Source: Laspinema palackyanum D2c (GTDB taxonomy: Bacteria; Cyanobacteriota; Cyanobacteriia; Cyanobacteriales; Laspinemataceae). Taken from it: a DNA stretch of 64,000 bases. Below, in pieces: positions 20,819 through 29,201 of this stretch. The first letter of the stretch is position 1, and each line of letters starts with the position of its first letter. Position numbers and translations under genes: made by a program. Below the pieces are notes generated by a model that worked only from the letters and a program-made list of their open reading frames with translations, was not told the DNA's origin and did not search any database. Location of the stretch: contig NZ_JAMXFD010000002.1 in the NCBI RefSeq assembly GCF_025370875.1, forward strand, positions 1 to 64,000. The letters run 5' to 3'.

Positions 20819-21664
20819 ATGTGGGACAATCTTGACTCAGGCTCACCGTCCCCTCCAGCAGGGGACGGTGAGACTTTAACTGTAGAAGTGGCGATCGCCA
20901 ATTTGCGCCACGAAGACTTGAGCTTGCGCTACTACGCCGCTTGGTGGATTGGCCGATTTGGAGTGCGCGAACCAGCGGCGATCGATGCTTTGCTGGATTT
21001 GCTATCCGAGGATCGGGATAAAACCGAGGCGGGTGGTTTCCCCCTGCGACGCAATGCTGCCCGCGCCTTGGGAAAAGTCGGGGACGATCGCGCCGTTCCT
21101 GCCCTAATTGACTGCTTAGATTGCTCTGATTATTATGTCCGGGAAGCGGCAGCAGAGAGTTTGGAACGACTTGGCGATCGCAGCGCCATTCCTGCCCTGA
21201 TGCAATTACTCGCCGGGGGCCTCACCGCAGCGGTCCAGGTGCCGGGAAAACCCCACCTCACCCAACCCTACGATACGATTTTAGAAGCCTTGGGAACCCT
21301 GCAAGCCACAGAAGCGATTCCCCTGATTCAACCCTTTCTCGATCATTCGTTTCCTCGGGTGCAATATTCTGCCGCCCGGGCGATGTATCAACTGACTGGG
21401 GAAGGGCGGTATGCAGAACGCTTAATCCAAGCCTTGCAGGGAAAAGATTTGCAACTGCGGCGATCGGCCTTATTAGATTTGGGGGCGATCGCCTATTTAC
21501 CCGCCGCCAAAGCCATTTCTCAAACCTTGGCGGAAAATAGCATCAAATTGATTGCCCTCAAAGGACTCATTGAGCATCATCTGACCCTGCCCGAACCTGA
21601 TGCTGCCCCAGATTTATCCCCAGAGTTGATTGAGGTGATGAATCTGATGGATAGTCTGTTGTAG
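20819..21664 (+). CDS. cpcE: Phycocyanin alpha phycocyanobilin lyase, CpcE subunit
   Basis: 281 residues of HEAT/PBS-lyase repeats ('RRNAARALGKVGDDRAVPALIDCLD', 'YVREAAAESLERLGDRSAIPALM'). With CpcF it forms the heterodimeric lyase that joins phycocyanobilin to Cys84 of CpcA. The conserved part starts near residue 22 ('VEVAIANLRHEDLSLRYYAAWW'). The first ~20 residues are unusual because they are encoded by a perfect 13-bp hairpin. A later start (for example a GTG at 20889) is possible. No clear ribosome site precedes the ATG. Confidence 0.95.
   Translation: MWDNLDSGSPSPPAGDGETLTVEVAIANLRHEDLSLRYYAAWWIGRFGVREPAAIDALLDLLSEDRDKTEAGGFPLRRNAARALGKVGDDRAVPALIDCLDCSDYYVREAAAESLERLGDRSAIPALMQLLAGGLTAAVQVPGKPHLTQPYDTILEALGTLQATEAIPLIQPFLDHSFPRVQYSAARAMYQLTGEGRYAERLIQALQGKDLQLRRSALLDLGAIAYLPAAKAISQTLAENSIKLIALKGLIEHHLTLPEPDAAPDLSPELIEVMNLMDSLL
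20842..20872 (+). promoter_or_regulatory. Perfect hairpin at the start of cpcE
   Basis: 13-bp GC-rich arms (20842-20854 and 20860-20872) with a 5-base loop, within codons 8-18 of the annotated cpcE. It could hinder translation from ATG 20819 or be a small repeat that inserted at the gene start. Confidence 0.75.
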
Positions 21665-21693
21665 GCGATGGCCCCAGAGGGACCCCACCCTAA

Positions 21694-21812
21694 CCCTCCC
21701 CAAGACACAGGGGAGGGGACCGGACAGCAATTGTAGGCCCTTCGACTCTTCGACGCCCTTCGACAAGCTCAGGACAGGCTTCGACAAACTCAGCGCTCAG
21801 AGCTCAGGAGGC
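21694..21812. repeat. Dispersed repeats between cpcE and cpcF
   Basis: 21696-21724 shares a core ('CTCCCCAAGACACAGGGGAG') with a hairpin at 60342-60381. It is followed at 21738-21810 by repeated TTCGACAAGCTCAG-type units (several CTTCGAC copies and CTCAG copies). These look like dispersed intergenic repeats inserted into the operon, separating cpcE and cpcF by about 220 bases. Confidence 0.7.
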
Positions 21813-21890
21813 AATGCCCACCCTACTCCTTTAACTTTTGTACCGATTAAAATTAACCCTTTTTAATAAAACAGCAATCCCACAGTGCTC

Positions 21891-22544
21891 ATGACTGAAA
21901 ATGCCGAAATCACCCCACTGATTAAAGCCGTTGAAGAGGCAGACTCCGCAGAACGTTTAACAATAGCCTTATGGAAATTAGCCCAAGCGCGATCGCCCGA
22001 AGCCATTCCCACCTTAATCGAAGCCCTCGGTTTCAATAACCCCGGTGCCGCCGTTGCCGGAGTAGAGGGACTGATTGCTCTCGGGGAACTTGCCGTGGTC
22101 CCCCTCTTGAAACAACTGGATGGGTTCAATTATGGCGCGAGAGCCTGGGCCCTACGCGCTTTAGCCAAAATTGGTGACCCCCGGGGATTAGAGTTACTCT
22201 TAGATACTGCCGCCCATGACTTTGCTCTGAGCGTGCGTCGTGCCGCCGCAAGCGGCTTAGGAAATATCCTCTGGGACAACATGGAGCCCGAGGACCGAGC
22301 GACGGCCCAAGAGAAAGTGTATCAAACCCTGCTGGAAGTGCTGCAAGATCCAGAATGGGTAGTGCGCTATGCCGGAGTTGTGGGAATGCAAGGACTGGCC
22401 ACCGCAGCGGGGTCCCATGCGCCGAGTTGGTTGGAGCCATTATTGACCCAGTTACGCGATCGAGCCAAATCCGATGAAGAGTTAGTGGTCCGTGCTCGGG
22501 CTCAACTGGCTTATCAGCAATTACAAATCTCCACCCCTGCTTAA
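21891..22544 (+). CDS. cpcF: Phycocyanin alpha phycocyanobilin lyase, CpcF subunit
   Basis: 217 residues from the ATG at 21891 (a GTG two codons earlier is the alternative). It is a HEAT-repeat protein ('AIPTLIEALGFNNPGAAVAGVEGLIALGELAVVPLL', 'RAWALRALAKIGDPRGLELLL', 'VRRAAASGLGNILWD') and the partner of CpcE in attaching, or reversibly detaching, the CpcA chromophore. It is last in the operon and converges with a small membrane protein gene 7 bases away, so the 3' ends of the two transcripts probably overlap. Confidence 0.95.
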   Translation: MTENAEITPLIKAVEEADSAERLTIALWKLAQARSPEAIPTLIEALGFNNPGAAVAGVEGLIALGELAVVPLLKQLDGFNYGARAWALRALAKIGDPRGLELLLDTAAHDFALSVRRAAASGLGNILWDNMEPEDRATAQEKVYQTLLEVLQDPEWVVRYAGVVGMQGLATAAGSHAPSWLEPLLTQLRDRAKSDEELVVRARAQLAYQQLQISTPA

Positions 22545-22551
22545 AACCCCC

Positions 22552-22737
22552 TTACTTTCCCGAAGAACCCGGATTCTCAGAAGGGTCCCTCAAAAATGCC
22601 TGAAATAGACTCCACAGGGTCCAGAGCAAGCCTGTCCCTAGCACAACTAGCATCAAAGCCGATAATGCACCAAAGGGAGAAAGGACGGCAATGAGTAACA
22701 GGCCAAATAATAATAGAGTAATGATGGGCTGATTCAT
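22552..22737 (-). CDS. Small hydrophobic protein
   Basis: 61 residues with a hydrophobic N-terminal half that reads as two closely spaced membrane helices (~5-22 and ~26-48), then a polar tail 'RDPSENPGSSGK'. No domain is recognised. An AGGAACCCC sequence upstream is a weak ribosome site. It is convergent with cpcF. A real short membrane protein is likely on composition, but a function cannot be given. Confidence 0.6.
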   Translation of the reverse strand: MNQPIITLLLFGLLLIAVLSPFGALSALMLVVLGTGLLWTLWSLFQAFLRDPSENPGSSGK

Positions 22738-22847
22738 GGGATGGGGTTCCTCCGATTCTGACTCTACCCTCTGAGTCTATCGAGTCCGATCCCCAGGTGA
22801 CCTCTTTCCCCGTACTGAGATTTTATCTGCCGTCGGGTTTTTCTCCA

Positions 22848-23561
22848 TTATGCGGGGGTTACCCTCTTGCGGCATAAATAGGTTCCCATCACCCCATCCT
22901 CATTACTTTGATGCTGGATACTAAAACCATTGCGGGATAACAATCCCTCAAAAATCCAGTCATAAGTGGAATATTCATCCTGGAAATGTCCTTCGGCATC
23001 TTCTCGCAGAAAATCGCCCCCGGCTGCGGCCTGTTTTTCAATAAAAGCGGCGATATTATCAAGGGAATGATGCTCATGGATAATCACATCATGAATATAA
23101 AACTGCCCCCCCGGTTTGAGCATCCGATTCATCCGCCCTAAAGCAATTCCTTTCCAAAAGTCAGGCAGATGATGGAATGCAAAAGTTGTTGTAATCGCAT
23201 CTACTGATTCATCGGGATGGTCGTAGGACAGAAATCCCCCATGACAAAAGGTAATATTTGAGACCCCCGCTTTAGCCGCTTTGGTTTTCGCATATTCCAA
23301 CATGGTCGGGGAAATATCCACCGCATAAACCTGAACCCCCCGAATAGCCGCTTGAATCGCAAAAGTGCCGGTCCCTGCCCCAAAATCGATGACTACATCG
23401 TTCGTCTTTAGAGCAAGTAAATCAAGGACGGCATTGCTTTCTTTCTCAATATCTCGGAAGTCCGCATGACTGGAGTCATACACCTCCACTTCCGTGGGAA
23501 TACCATAGTCTTTGCCGACCTGTTGGAACTCATTGTATTGCCAGGATAAGGGAAATTTCAT
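22848..23561 (-). CDS. Class I SAM-dependent methyltransferase
   Basis: 237 residues from the ATG at 23559-23561 ('MKFPLSWQYNEFQQVG'); a 15-codon upstream extension exists but looks unconserved. The Rossmann methyltransferase motif I is 'VIDFGAGTGTFAI' near residues 54-66; motif II is 'VYAVDISPTMLEYA'; motif IV is 'AITTTFAFHHLPD'; and the post-motif 'MLKPGGQFYIHDV' is typical of small-molecule methyltransferases. The substrate is not evident. It is a single gene. Confidence 0.9.
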   Translation of the reverse strand: MKFPLSWQYNEFQQVGKDYGIPTEVEVYDSSHADFRDIEKESNAVLDLLALKTNDVVIDFGAGTGTFAIQAAIRGVQVYAVDISPTMLEYAKTKAAKAGVSNITFCHGGFLSYDHPDESVDAITTTFAFHHLPDFWKGIALGRMNRMLKPGGQFYIHDVIIHEHHSLDNIAAFIEKQAAAGGDFLREDAEGHFQDEYSTYDWIFEGLLSRNGFSIQHQSNEDGVMGTYLCRKRVTPA

Positions 23562-23780
23562 GGTGATTATGATATTTACAGAATGTCCCGGAGCAGTTAA
23601 ATCCACGAACAGGGACTAGAACAGAGACTGCTGTCCCCGAGGGTTACAGCTTAAGCGGCTGTTGAATAGAGCCGTGGGTTAGGCCTCTTAACTGTTCGCA
23701 TCATGTCCCCGAGTCTGTGGAGAGATATGGGGATTATAACCGAACTGTTTTATCCCTTTTAAAAAATTCCCGTAGAGGGG

Positions 23781-23810
23781 TTGCAAAACTGCTCGGAACT
23801 TTGGTAAAGT
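23781..23810 (+). promoter_or_regulatory. Candidate promoter of tRNA-Thr
   Basis: A TTGCAA (23781-23786) and a TAAAGT (23805-23810) are 18 bases apart, and the tRNA begins 10 bases later. Confidence 0.5.
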
Positions 23811-23820
23811 AAAAACTCAT

Positions 23821-23893
23821 GCTGGTGTAGCTCAGTTGGTAGAGCAACGCACTTGTAATGCGTGGGTCGCGGGTTCGACTCCTGTCACCAGCT
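23821..23893 (+). tRNA. trnT: tRNA-Thr (anticodon UGU)
   Basis: A full cloverleaf: a 7-bp acceptor stem (GCTGGTG with CACCAGC), a D-loop 'AGCTCAGTTGGTAGAGC', the anticodon loop CTTGTAA and a T-loop 'GGGTTCGACTCC'. The discriminator base is T and CCA is not encoded. It reads ACA/ACN threonine codons. Confidence 0.97.
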
Positions 23894-23927
23894 TTCACTC
23901 AAAAATTTCTGGTTTTATCCGAAGAGA

Positions 23928-23956
23928 TTCCCCCCTGAAAATCAGGGGGGATTTTT
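23928..23956 (+). terminator. Terminator downstream of tRNA-Thr
   Basis: A 10-bp C/G-rich stem ('TCCCCCCTGA' with its complement) with a short A-rich loop, followed by TTTTT. It lies between the tRNA and the convergent icd gene, so it may also stop icd transcripts. Confidence 0.85.
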
Positions 23957-23972
23957 AGCGGGGGTCCGAGGT

Positions 23973-25400
23973 CTAATCGTCGAAATGTTTAATAATCGCC
24001 TCGGCAAACTCGGAACACTTGAGGGGTTTTTCCACCGGGGGTTCCATTAAGCGGGCTAAGTCGTAGGTGACCTCGCGGTTAGAAATAGCGCCCCCAATGC
24101 CTTTTTTAATCAAGTCAGCGGCTTCTTGCCATCCCATATATTCCAACATCATGACGCCAGAGAGGATGACGGAACCGGGATTGATGCGATCGAGCCCGGC
24201 GTGTTTGGGTGCGGTGCCGTGGGTGGCCTCAAAAATAGCACATTGGTCGCCAATATTGGCCCCGGGTCCCATGCCTAATCCACCCACGATCGCCGCTGCC
24301 GCATCGGAGAGATAGTCGCCGTTTAAATTCATCGTCGCCAGAATGGAATACTCATCCGGTCGAGTTTGGATTTGCTGGAAGATACTGTCGGCAATTCGGT
24401 CATTGACCATAATTTTCTCTTTCCACTTGCGATCGCCGTGAGTCTCCCAAATGCTATCAAGCACCTGCTTCACTTCCTCGCAAACCACCGCCCGTTTTTC
24501 TTCCGTCAGCGCATCATAACCCGGGTCAATCTGACGAGCATTCTCTTCAATACTCAGGTCCGGATTTTTCTCCTTATTGCTCAAAATCCAGGATTCCCGT
24601 TCCGTGACGCACTCATTGCGAAACTCCGTAGTTGCCAGTTCATAACCCCAGTCCCGGAAGGCCCCTTCGGTGTACTTCATAATATTGCCCTTATGGACCA
24701 AAGTCACCATCTGCTTGGCTTTGGGCAAGCGTAAGGCGTGTTTAATCGCACGGCGAACCAGACGCTGGGAGTTGGTTTTGCTAATGGGTTTAATGCCGAT
24801 GCCGGAATCCATGCGAATTTGTTTTTTCCCATGTTCTGGGGTTTGGGGAATCAATTGAGTATTGAGAATATCAATTAATTTCTCGCACATTTCCGTACCC
24901 GCACGCCACTCAATTCCCAGATAAATATCTTCGGTATTTTCCCGATAGACAATCACATCCAGTTGTTCGGGGTGTTTGTGAGGGGAGGGGGTTCCGGGAT
25001 AATATTTGCAGGGTCGGACGCAGGCATAGAGGTCGTGAATTTGGCGCAGGGCCACATTCAGGGAACGGATGCCGCCACCGATCGGGGTGGTTAAGGGGCC
25101 TTTGATGGCGATGCCATATTCTGCGATCGCCTTGTTGGTATCCTCGGGCAAATATTGATAAGTGCCGTACTTTTCGCAGGCTTCATCACCGGCGTAGATT
25201 TTGAACCAGCTAATTTTACGTTTGCCCCCGTAAGCCGCTTCTACCGCAGCATCGATCGCTTTTTGAGAAGCGGGCCAAATATCAACTCCCGTCCCATCGC
25301 CGCGAATGAAGGGGATAATCGGGTTATCGGGAACAATGGGTTCACCATTTTCAAAAGTGACGCGATCGCCAGTCGTCGGGGGAGTCAGTTTCTCGTACAT
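23973..25400 (-). CDS. icd: NADP-dependent isocitrate dehydrogenase
   Basis: 475 residues, the length of cyanobacterial Icd, which is longer than the E. coli enzyme by an insert around residues 285-330 ('[17 protein letters not shown]...'). It converts isocitrate to 2-oxoglutarate, the carbon skeleton for ammonium assimilation and the signal read by NtcA and PII. Substrate-binding '[22 protein letters not shown]', the metal-binding Asp in '[18 protein letters not shown]' and coenzyme-binding '[12 protein letters not shown]' are present. It is a single gene with no obvious operon partner. NtcA control is known for icd in some cyanobacteria; I did not find a clear GTA-N8-TAC site. Confidence 0.98.
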   Translation of the reverse strand: MYEKLTPPTTGDRVTFENGEPIVPDNPIIPFIRGDGTGVDIWPASQKAIDAAVEAAYGGKRKISWFKIYAGDEACEKYGTYQYLPEDTNKAIAEYGIAIKGPLTTPIGGGIRSLNVALRQIHDLYACVRPCKYYPGTPSPHKHPEQLDVIVYRENTEDIYLGIEWRAGTEMCEKLIDILNTQLIPQTPEHGKKQIRMDSGIGIKPISKTNSQRLVRRAIKHALRLPKAKQMVTLVHKGNIMKYTEGAFRDWGYELATTEFRNECVTERESWILSNKEKNPDLSIEENARQIDPGYDALTEEKRAVVCEEVKQVLDSIWETHGDRKWKEKIMVNDRIADSIFQQIQTRPDEYSILATMNLNGDYLSDAAAAIVGGLGMGPGANIGDQCAIFEATHGTAPKHAGLDRINPGSVILSGVMMLEYMGWQEAADLIKKGIGGAISNREVTYDLARLMEPPVEKPLKCSEFAEAIIKHFDD

Positions 25401-25572
25401 AATCCATTTACGGTTAACTTAGTTTAAAGCTGAACCTTCAGCCTTTGAGTAGCGTATCAGAAGCCCTGGGATAAGCCGGTAATCAGTTTATCTTTTTCCT
25501 CCTCTATTCCCCCGGTTTGCTCGTGCAGACTTCCAGAGAATTCACGACTTGATGACTTATGGGAGCATTTGC

Positions 25573-25616
25573 CAAAAAAAATTCGGTCAGGCCCCATTTA
25601 AGACGACTGACCGAAC
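25573..25616 (-). terminator. Terminator of PEP-CTERM gene 1
   Basis: An inverted pair TTCGGTCA/TGACCGAA (25582-25589 and 25608-25615), followed on the minus strand by a T-run (A-run at 25574-25581). It resembles the terminator of the second PEP-CTERM gene (27488-27531). Confidence 0.75.
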
Positions 25617-25686
25617 TGATGAATTAGCTCTCCATTAATCGGACAAGGGTTCCTGAAACTTGTTCTTGTCGCGATCGCCTCGGAGA

Positions 25687-26673
25687 TTAACCATTTTTGT
25701 TCAGTTTCCGACGACATACAGTCAGGAAACCACTGCCAACCACCAGCAAACCCCCAACTGTCATGGGTTCAGGCACAGAAACGGGATCCGAGAAGTTGTT
25801 GTCATTCGTGGGAGGATTCATTACAACCGGAGGAGTTGCCTCAACTAGGGGAGTTGCCTCAACCGGAGGAGTGGCCTCAACTGGGGGAGTTGCCTCAACT
25901 GGGGGAGTTGCCTCAACCGGAGGAGTTGCCTCAACCGGAGGAGTTGCCTCAACCGGGGGAGTTGCCTCAACCGGAGGAGTTGACTCAACTGGAGGAGTTG
26001 CCTCAACTGGGGGAGTTGCCTCAACCGGGGGAGTTGCCTCAACCGGCGGAGTTGTCACTGGCGGATTCGTTACAACTATCGTCGAGGGAGCCGTACCAAG
26101 GGTCTTGCTGCTCAAATCTCGATTGCCGGTCGGAGTGCCCACACTCGTCAGGCGAGTACCGAAGCTGCTGGAGGTAAAGGAACTCAGACTCAAACCCGTT
26201 CCTGAGATAGTAAAGGTGGCCGTTTGGTAGTCATCCTTAGCAATTCCTGATGTGCCAATTTCTACGCCCGCGTTAAAACCAATGTGACTACCCTGCACCT
26301 CGGCATTCTTACTGAAGTTACTGAAGTCTCCGGTACTGGTTTGTTTGGTGATGATGGCATTATCTCCAGAAATCGTGGCGCTCACACCCGAGGGAAGATT
26401 AAAGTAAACACCCCGTAAGTCTCCAATAAATCCAGTCGGACCCTTGATAACGTTGACTGTAGCTTGGATGGGTCCACCCACAACAGTTTGGGACAGGGTA
26501 ATCTGAACGGTGGGATAGTTTTGAGTGTTGGTATTTGTCGCGTCCTTGAGGTCAATCGTTAACGTATTTGCCTGTGCTGGTGCGGCAAGGAACGCGGCAG
26601 AGGCTAAGACGAAACCGGCAGAAGTTAGAATAGTTTGGGTCAGAAAGGACGTAAAAGTTAAATTAGTAATCAT
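25687..26673 (-). CDS. PEP-CTERM exported protein with a PPVEAT repeat linker
   Basis: 328 residues. A signal peptide covers ~1-35 ('GFVLASAAFLAAPAQA'). The mature globular domain spans ~36-205. Then comes a linker of 12 near-identical 6-residue units (mainly 'PPVEAT'). The C-terminus is a PEP-CTERM sorting signal: 'VPEPMTVGGLLVVGSGFLTVCRRK', that is VPEP, a membrane helix and a basic tail. Such tails are cleaved by exosortase; the proteins are tied to extracellular matrix or polysaccharide. No exosortase gene is in the window. It is paralogous to the gene at 27601-28437 in the signal peptide and the 'F..NLP.GV' and 'DDFQT.TFT.SG.GLSL' segments. Confidence 0.9.
   Translation of the reverse strand: MITNLTFTSFLTQTILTSAGFVLASAAFLAAPAQANTLTIDLKDATNTNTQNYPTVQITLSQTVVGGPIQATVNVIKGPTGFIGDLRGVYFNLPSGVSATISGDNAIITKQTSTGDFSNFSKNAEVQGSHIGFNAGVEIGTSGIAKDDYQTATFTISGTGLSLSSFTSSSFGTRLTSVGTPTGNRDLSSKTLGTAPSTIVVTNPPVTTPPVEATPPVEATPPVEATPPVESTPPVEATPPVEATPPVEATPPVEATPPVEATPPVEATPPVEATPLVEATPPVVMNPPTNDNNFSDPVSVPEPMTVGGLLVVGSGFLTVCRRKLNKNG
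25830..26055. repeat. 18-bp tandem repeat (12 units) in PEP-CTERM gene 1
   Basis: Units of GGAGTTGCCTCAACCGGA (plus-strand sense) with few substitutions. They code PPVEAT on the minus strand. The array leaves several frames open on both strands, which explains the overlapping shadow ORFs here. Confidence 0.95.
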
Positions 26674-26850
26674 TGTTTGAGACCTAGTAGTTCAGGGTGA
26701 AGTAGGAGTGCCTTGGCACGAGAGAACTTGGGTGATTAGAGGTCTCTTGTGCGGATATCTCTGATTATTACTTGACCCTTCGCTATCGTCGAAGTAAAAG
26801 GGTGATACTTTATCAAAAAAAGACAATAAGTGAGCAATTTTTAAAGATTG
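26674..26850 (-). promoter_or_regulatory. Conserved leader of PEP-CTERM gene 1
   Basis: Shares ordered sequence blocks with the leader at 28438-28630: a TTTGA..CC block next to the start codon, a GTTCAG/AAGTAGGAG block, CTGATTATTA at 26761-26770 (88 bases from the start, 91 in the paralogue), and TTTTTAAAGATTG near 26838. It probably holds a promoter plus 5' UTR duplicated with the gene. Confidence 0.6.
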
Positions 26851-26866
26851 CGCTTATTTCATAACT

Positions 26867-26905
26867 CCAAGCCACTGTAGGTTATAGATAAACCTGTAGC
26901 CTTGG
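26867..26905. repeat. Imperfect hairpin upstream of PEP-CTERM gene 1
   Basis: 'CCAAGCCACTGTAGGTT' pairs with 'AACCTGTAGCCTTGG' around a short AT loop. There is no nearby gene end. Confidence 0.5.
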
Positions 26906-27181
26906 ACTAGAGAATTATAGGGGATCGGGTTGTGATCCGCATCACGAAGCATCCTTACTCTAAATGCCGGTTGTCCAGAAACAGCCTTTCTAGTCCAGTT
27001 TTTGAGGGGTTTCACTTGCCGATTTAGTCACAATTCCAAGGGGGCTTTTTAACTGGGGCGTGGGTATCACCCACCCCGGTTGCCTGATGAGTTGGTTTAT
27101 CTTTTTCTGCCCCCATTCCGGATGTTTTTTTCCCCAGAATTAAAAACTTGATAATTGAGATAGAACAACCCTAAATCATTG

Positions 27182-27286
27182 ATGCCCTCACCCTAAACCC
27201 TCTCCCCCTTTGGGCCGCCAACGGTCGGGGGTGAGGGCATTCCACAACTGAGATAGGAAACTGCTATATAGCAGTTTCCTATCTCA
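27182..27286. repeat. Two adjacent palindromes between the PEP-CTERM genes
   Basis: First, 11-base arms ATGCCCTCACC/GGTGAGGGCAT (27182-27192 and 27230-27240), with the CACCCTAAACCCTC motif common in dispersed cyanobacterial repeats. Second, a perfect uninterrupted palindrome of 38 bases at 27249-27286 with centre TATA. Open frames crossing here are not genes. Confidence 0.8.
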
Positions 27287-27487
27287 TGAGGTAGCTCTTG
27301 TCTCTGGGAGCATCTTGCTACCTTCTGTATGCCAGAAGGATTTAGACGCACTATAGAATTCGGTCTTGATACTCTGCACCCCACAACCAGTCGGGGTAGG
27401 AGGTGATAAACAGGGCCCCTCCTGCCCTTATTTGTCAGAGGAAATAATGGGTAGAGAACCAAATTGGGGATGAGGTGGCAACTCCCC

Positions 27488-27531
27488 AAAAAAATTCGGT
27501 CATACCCGTTGAACTGGGGTATGACCGAATT
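27488..27531 (-). terminator. Terminator of PEP-CTERM gene 2
   Basis: A perfect 15-bp stem (27493-27507 with 27517-27531) with a 9-base loop, followed on the minus strand by a run of T (A-run 27488-27494). Confidence 0.85.
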
Positions 27532-27600
27532 AATGGATAGGCTCTCAATCAATCGGACAAGGGGTCCTGAAACGTAGTCTTGTCGCGATCGCCTCAGAGA

Positions 27601-28437
27601 TTAACCCTTTTGGCTCATTTTGCGACGACGTGCAGCAATCAAACCACCGGCACCGAGAATCAAACCACCCATCGTCAAGGGTTCTGGAACTGGAACGGAA
27701 TCGGAACCACCTGTGGTATCGCCACCTGTGGTATCGCCACCCGTGGTATCGCCACCTGTGGTATCGCCACCCGTGGTATCGCCACCTGTAGTACCGCCAC
27801 CGGGGTTAGTAACCACGATCGGCGTCATCGTGGTTTCCAGTTTAAGACTGCCTTCGCGGCTTGTTGCCCCTACTAAACCAACACTCTTGAGGCGCACGCC
27901 AAACCCTTCATTGGTAAAAGAATCCAGGGACAGTCCGGAACCGGAGAGCGTAAAGGTCGTGGTTTGGAAGTCGTCCGGAGTTCCTCCATTGCTGGCACCA
28001 CCGGAGTAGCCAATCTTAATCCCCACATCAAAGGAAGGCGCTGGACCGTCCCCCTTCATATTGACACCATCATCGAGATCGCTCACTTTTCCACTTTCTT
28101 GTAGTACGGTGGTGGCTGGTCCACCAGCTACACTTGAGACCTTCAGCGTTCCCACTCCTTCGGGAAGATTCAAGAAGATCCCGCTAATATCAGCGGTAGT
28201 GGCTTTACCGCCATCGCTGCCCGGGGCAATATCGACTTTGACAGTAATCGAACCCGGATTCGTTGTATCGTCGAGGGTTACGTTCAGACCTGGATTTGCA
28301 CCACTCGGAGCAATGTTGAAGGTTCGAGTCTCAGCTTTGGCTTGTCCGGGAGCAAAGGCAAGGGAGGCAGCAGCCAGACCGAGAGAAATCAGAGTAGTTT
28401 TGCTGAGACGGTTGGTAAAAGTTAAATTAGTAATCAT
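27601..28437 (-). CDS. PEP-CTERM exported protein with a TTGGD repeat linker
   Basis: 278 residues. A signal peptide covers ~1-35 ('LGLAAASLAFAPGQAKA'). The mature domain spans ~36-205 and shares 'GIFLNLPEGVG', 'DDFQTTTFTLSGSGLSLDSFTNEGFGVRLKSVG' features with the neighbouring paralogue. Then there is a Gly/Thr/Asp linker of repeated 'TTGGD' units and a PEP-CTERM tail ('VPVPEPLTMGGLILGAGGLIAARRRK'). It is exported and presumably processed by an exosortase encoded elsewhere. Gene, leader and 3' end form a duplication with 25687-26673, yet the linker repeat is wholly different. Confidence 0.9.
   Translation of the reverse strand: MITNLTFTNRLSKTTLISLGLAAASLAFAPGQAKAETRTFNIAPSGANPGLNVTLDDTTNPGSITVKVDIAPGSDGGKATTADISGIFLNLPEGVGTLKVSSVAGGPATTVLQESGKVSDLDDGVNMKGDGPAPSFDVGIKIGYSGGASNGGTPDDFQTTTFTLSGSGLSLDSFTNEGFGVRLKSVGLVGATSREGSLKLETTMTPIVVTNPGGGTTGGDTTGGDTTGGDTTGGDTTGGDTTGGSDSVPVPEPLTMGGLILGAGGLIAARRRKMSQKG
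27707..27797. repeat. 15-bp tandem repeat in PEP-CTERM gene 2
   Basis: About six units of ACCTGTGGTATCGCC (one in three with CCC for CCT), coding TTGGD on the minus strand. Confidence 0.93.
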
Positions 28438-28630
28438 GGTTTGACACCTTACAGTTCAGAGTTAAGTAGGAGCGAGTGGTCAAGAGATAACGGTTTGTTT
28501 ATTTAATCTCTCTTGTACTGATACTTCTGATTATTACCTGTTTCTTCTACTTCGTCTAGGGGGTAAGGCAATTCTTTATCTAAATAAAATACTAGGCCAG
28601 GTGTTTTTAAAGATTGTAATAACTACCTTT
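28438..28630 (-). promoter_or_regulatory. Conserved leader of PEP-CTERM gene 2
   Basis: The counterpart of 26674-26850. Shared blocks in the same order include GTTCAGAGTTAAGTAGGAG, CTGATTATTA at 28528-28537 and TTTTTAAAGATTG near 28604. Upstream sequence then diverges. Confidence 0.6.
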
Positions 28631-29201
28631 AATATCCGCTATTTTGCGGATGTTTAAAACTTGTAAATATGCTGTTGATGGCTGACTTCCGAGAAAATAC
28701 GGAGAATAATGAGGGGAGAGTACAGTTTTTTATTCCGATTAGCCCGAACCAACTTTACATTTTGTTTCAAACAGGCGATTTTTGCTAAAGAAGAGAGAAT
28801 TTTGTTCTATAACCATACTACTGTTTTATAGCCCAATTGACCAGGGGGTTAAATCCCAATCTCTAGCCGTAACCTCCAGATCGGTTCGTCGTCCTGGAAT
28901 ATCAGCCCCGTTCTTTAACTCGCCCAAGGGCCTTCCCCAAGGATTTGAAAAGATTTACCTCAAAACTGGAAGCATTCGACCCGACTCTATGAGGAAACTG
29001 TTCTGTGTGACTTAAGTTGAAACCGGGTCAGAAATGCGGGTACATAGGAGGTCGGATGCTTTGTAGCGATCGCTTTCCTCAAAAAATCACGTTTAAAGAT
29101 TCGTGATTCTCCAGAAGATAGCTGATAATCGATATAAGAATCTTTCAACCTTACCCTTAACCCGGTGAGTTAAAACCCTCTATTTGAGGAGAGGTCAACC
29201 T
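28631..29201. other. Intergenic region, 570 bases
   Basis: Lies between the leftward PEP-CTERM gene and the rightward radical SAM gene. A 77-codon frame at 28782-29015 has no recognisable feature. No RNA gene was seen. Confidence 0.5.

Noticed and set aside
25697-26230. Long plus-strand frames over the PPVEAT repeat
   Set aside because: The 18-bp repeat leaves several frames open; the minus-strand PEP-CTERM gene explains the region.
27193-27552. 119-codon minus-strand frame
   Set aside because: Runs across two palindromes and a terminator; not credible as a gene.
28782-29015. 77-codon plus-strand frame
   Set aside because: Weak composition, no ribosome site, no family.
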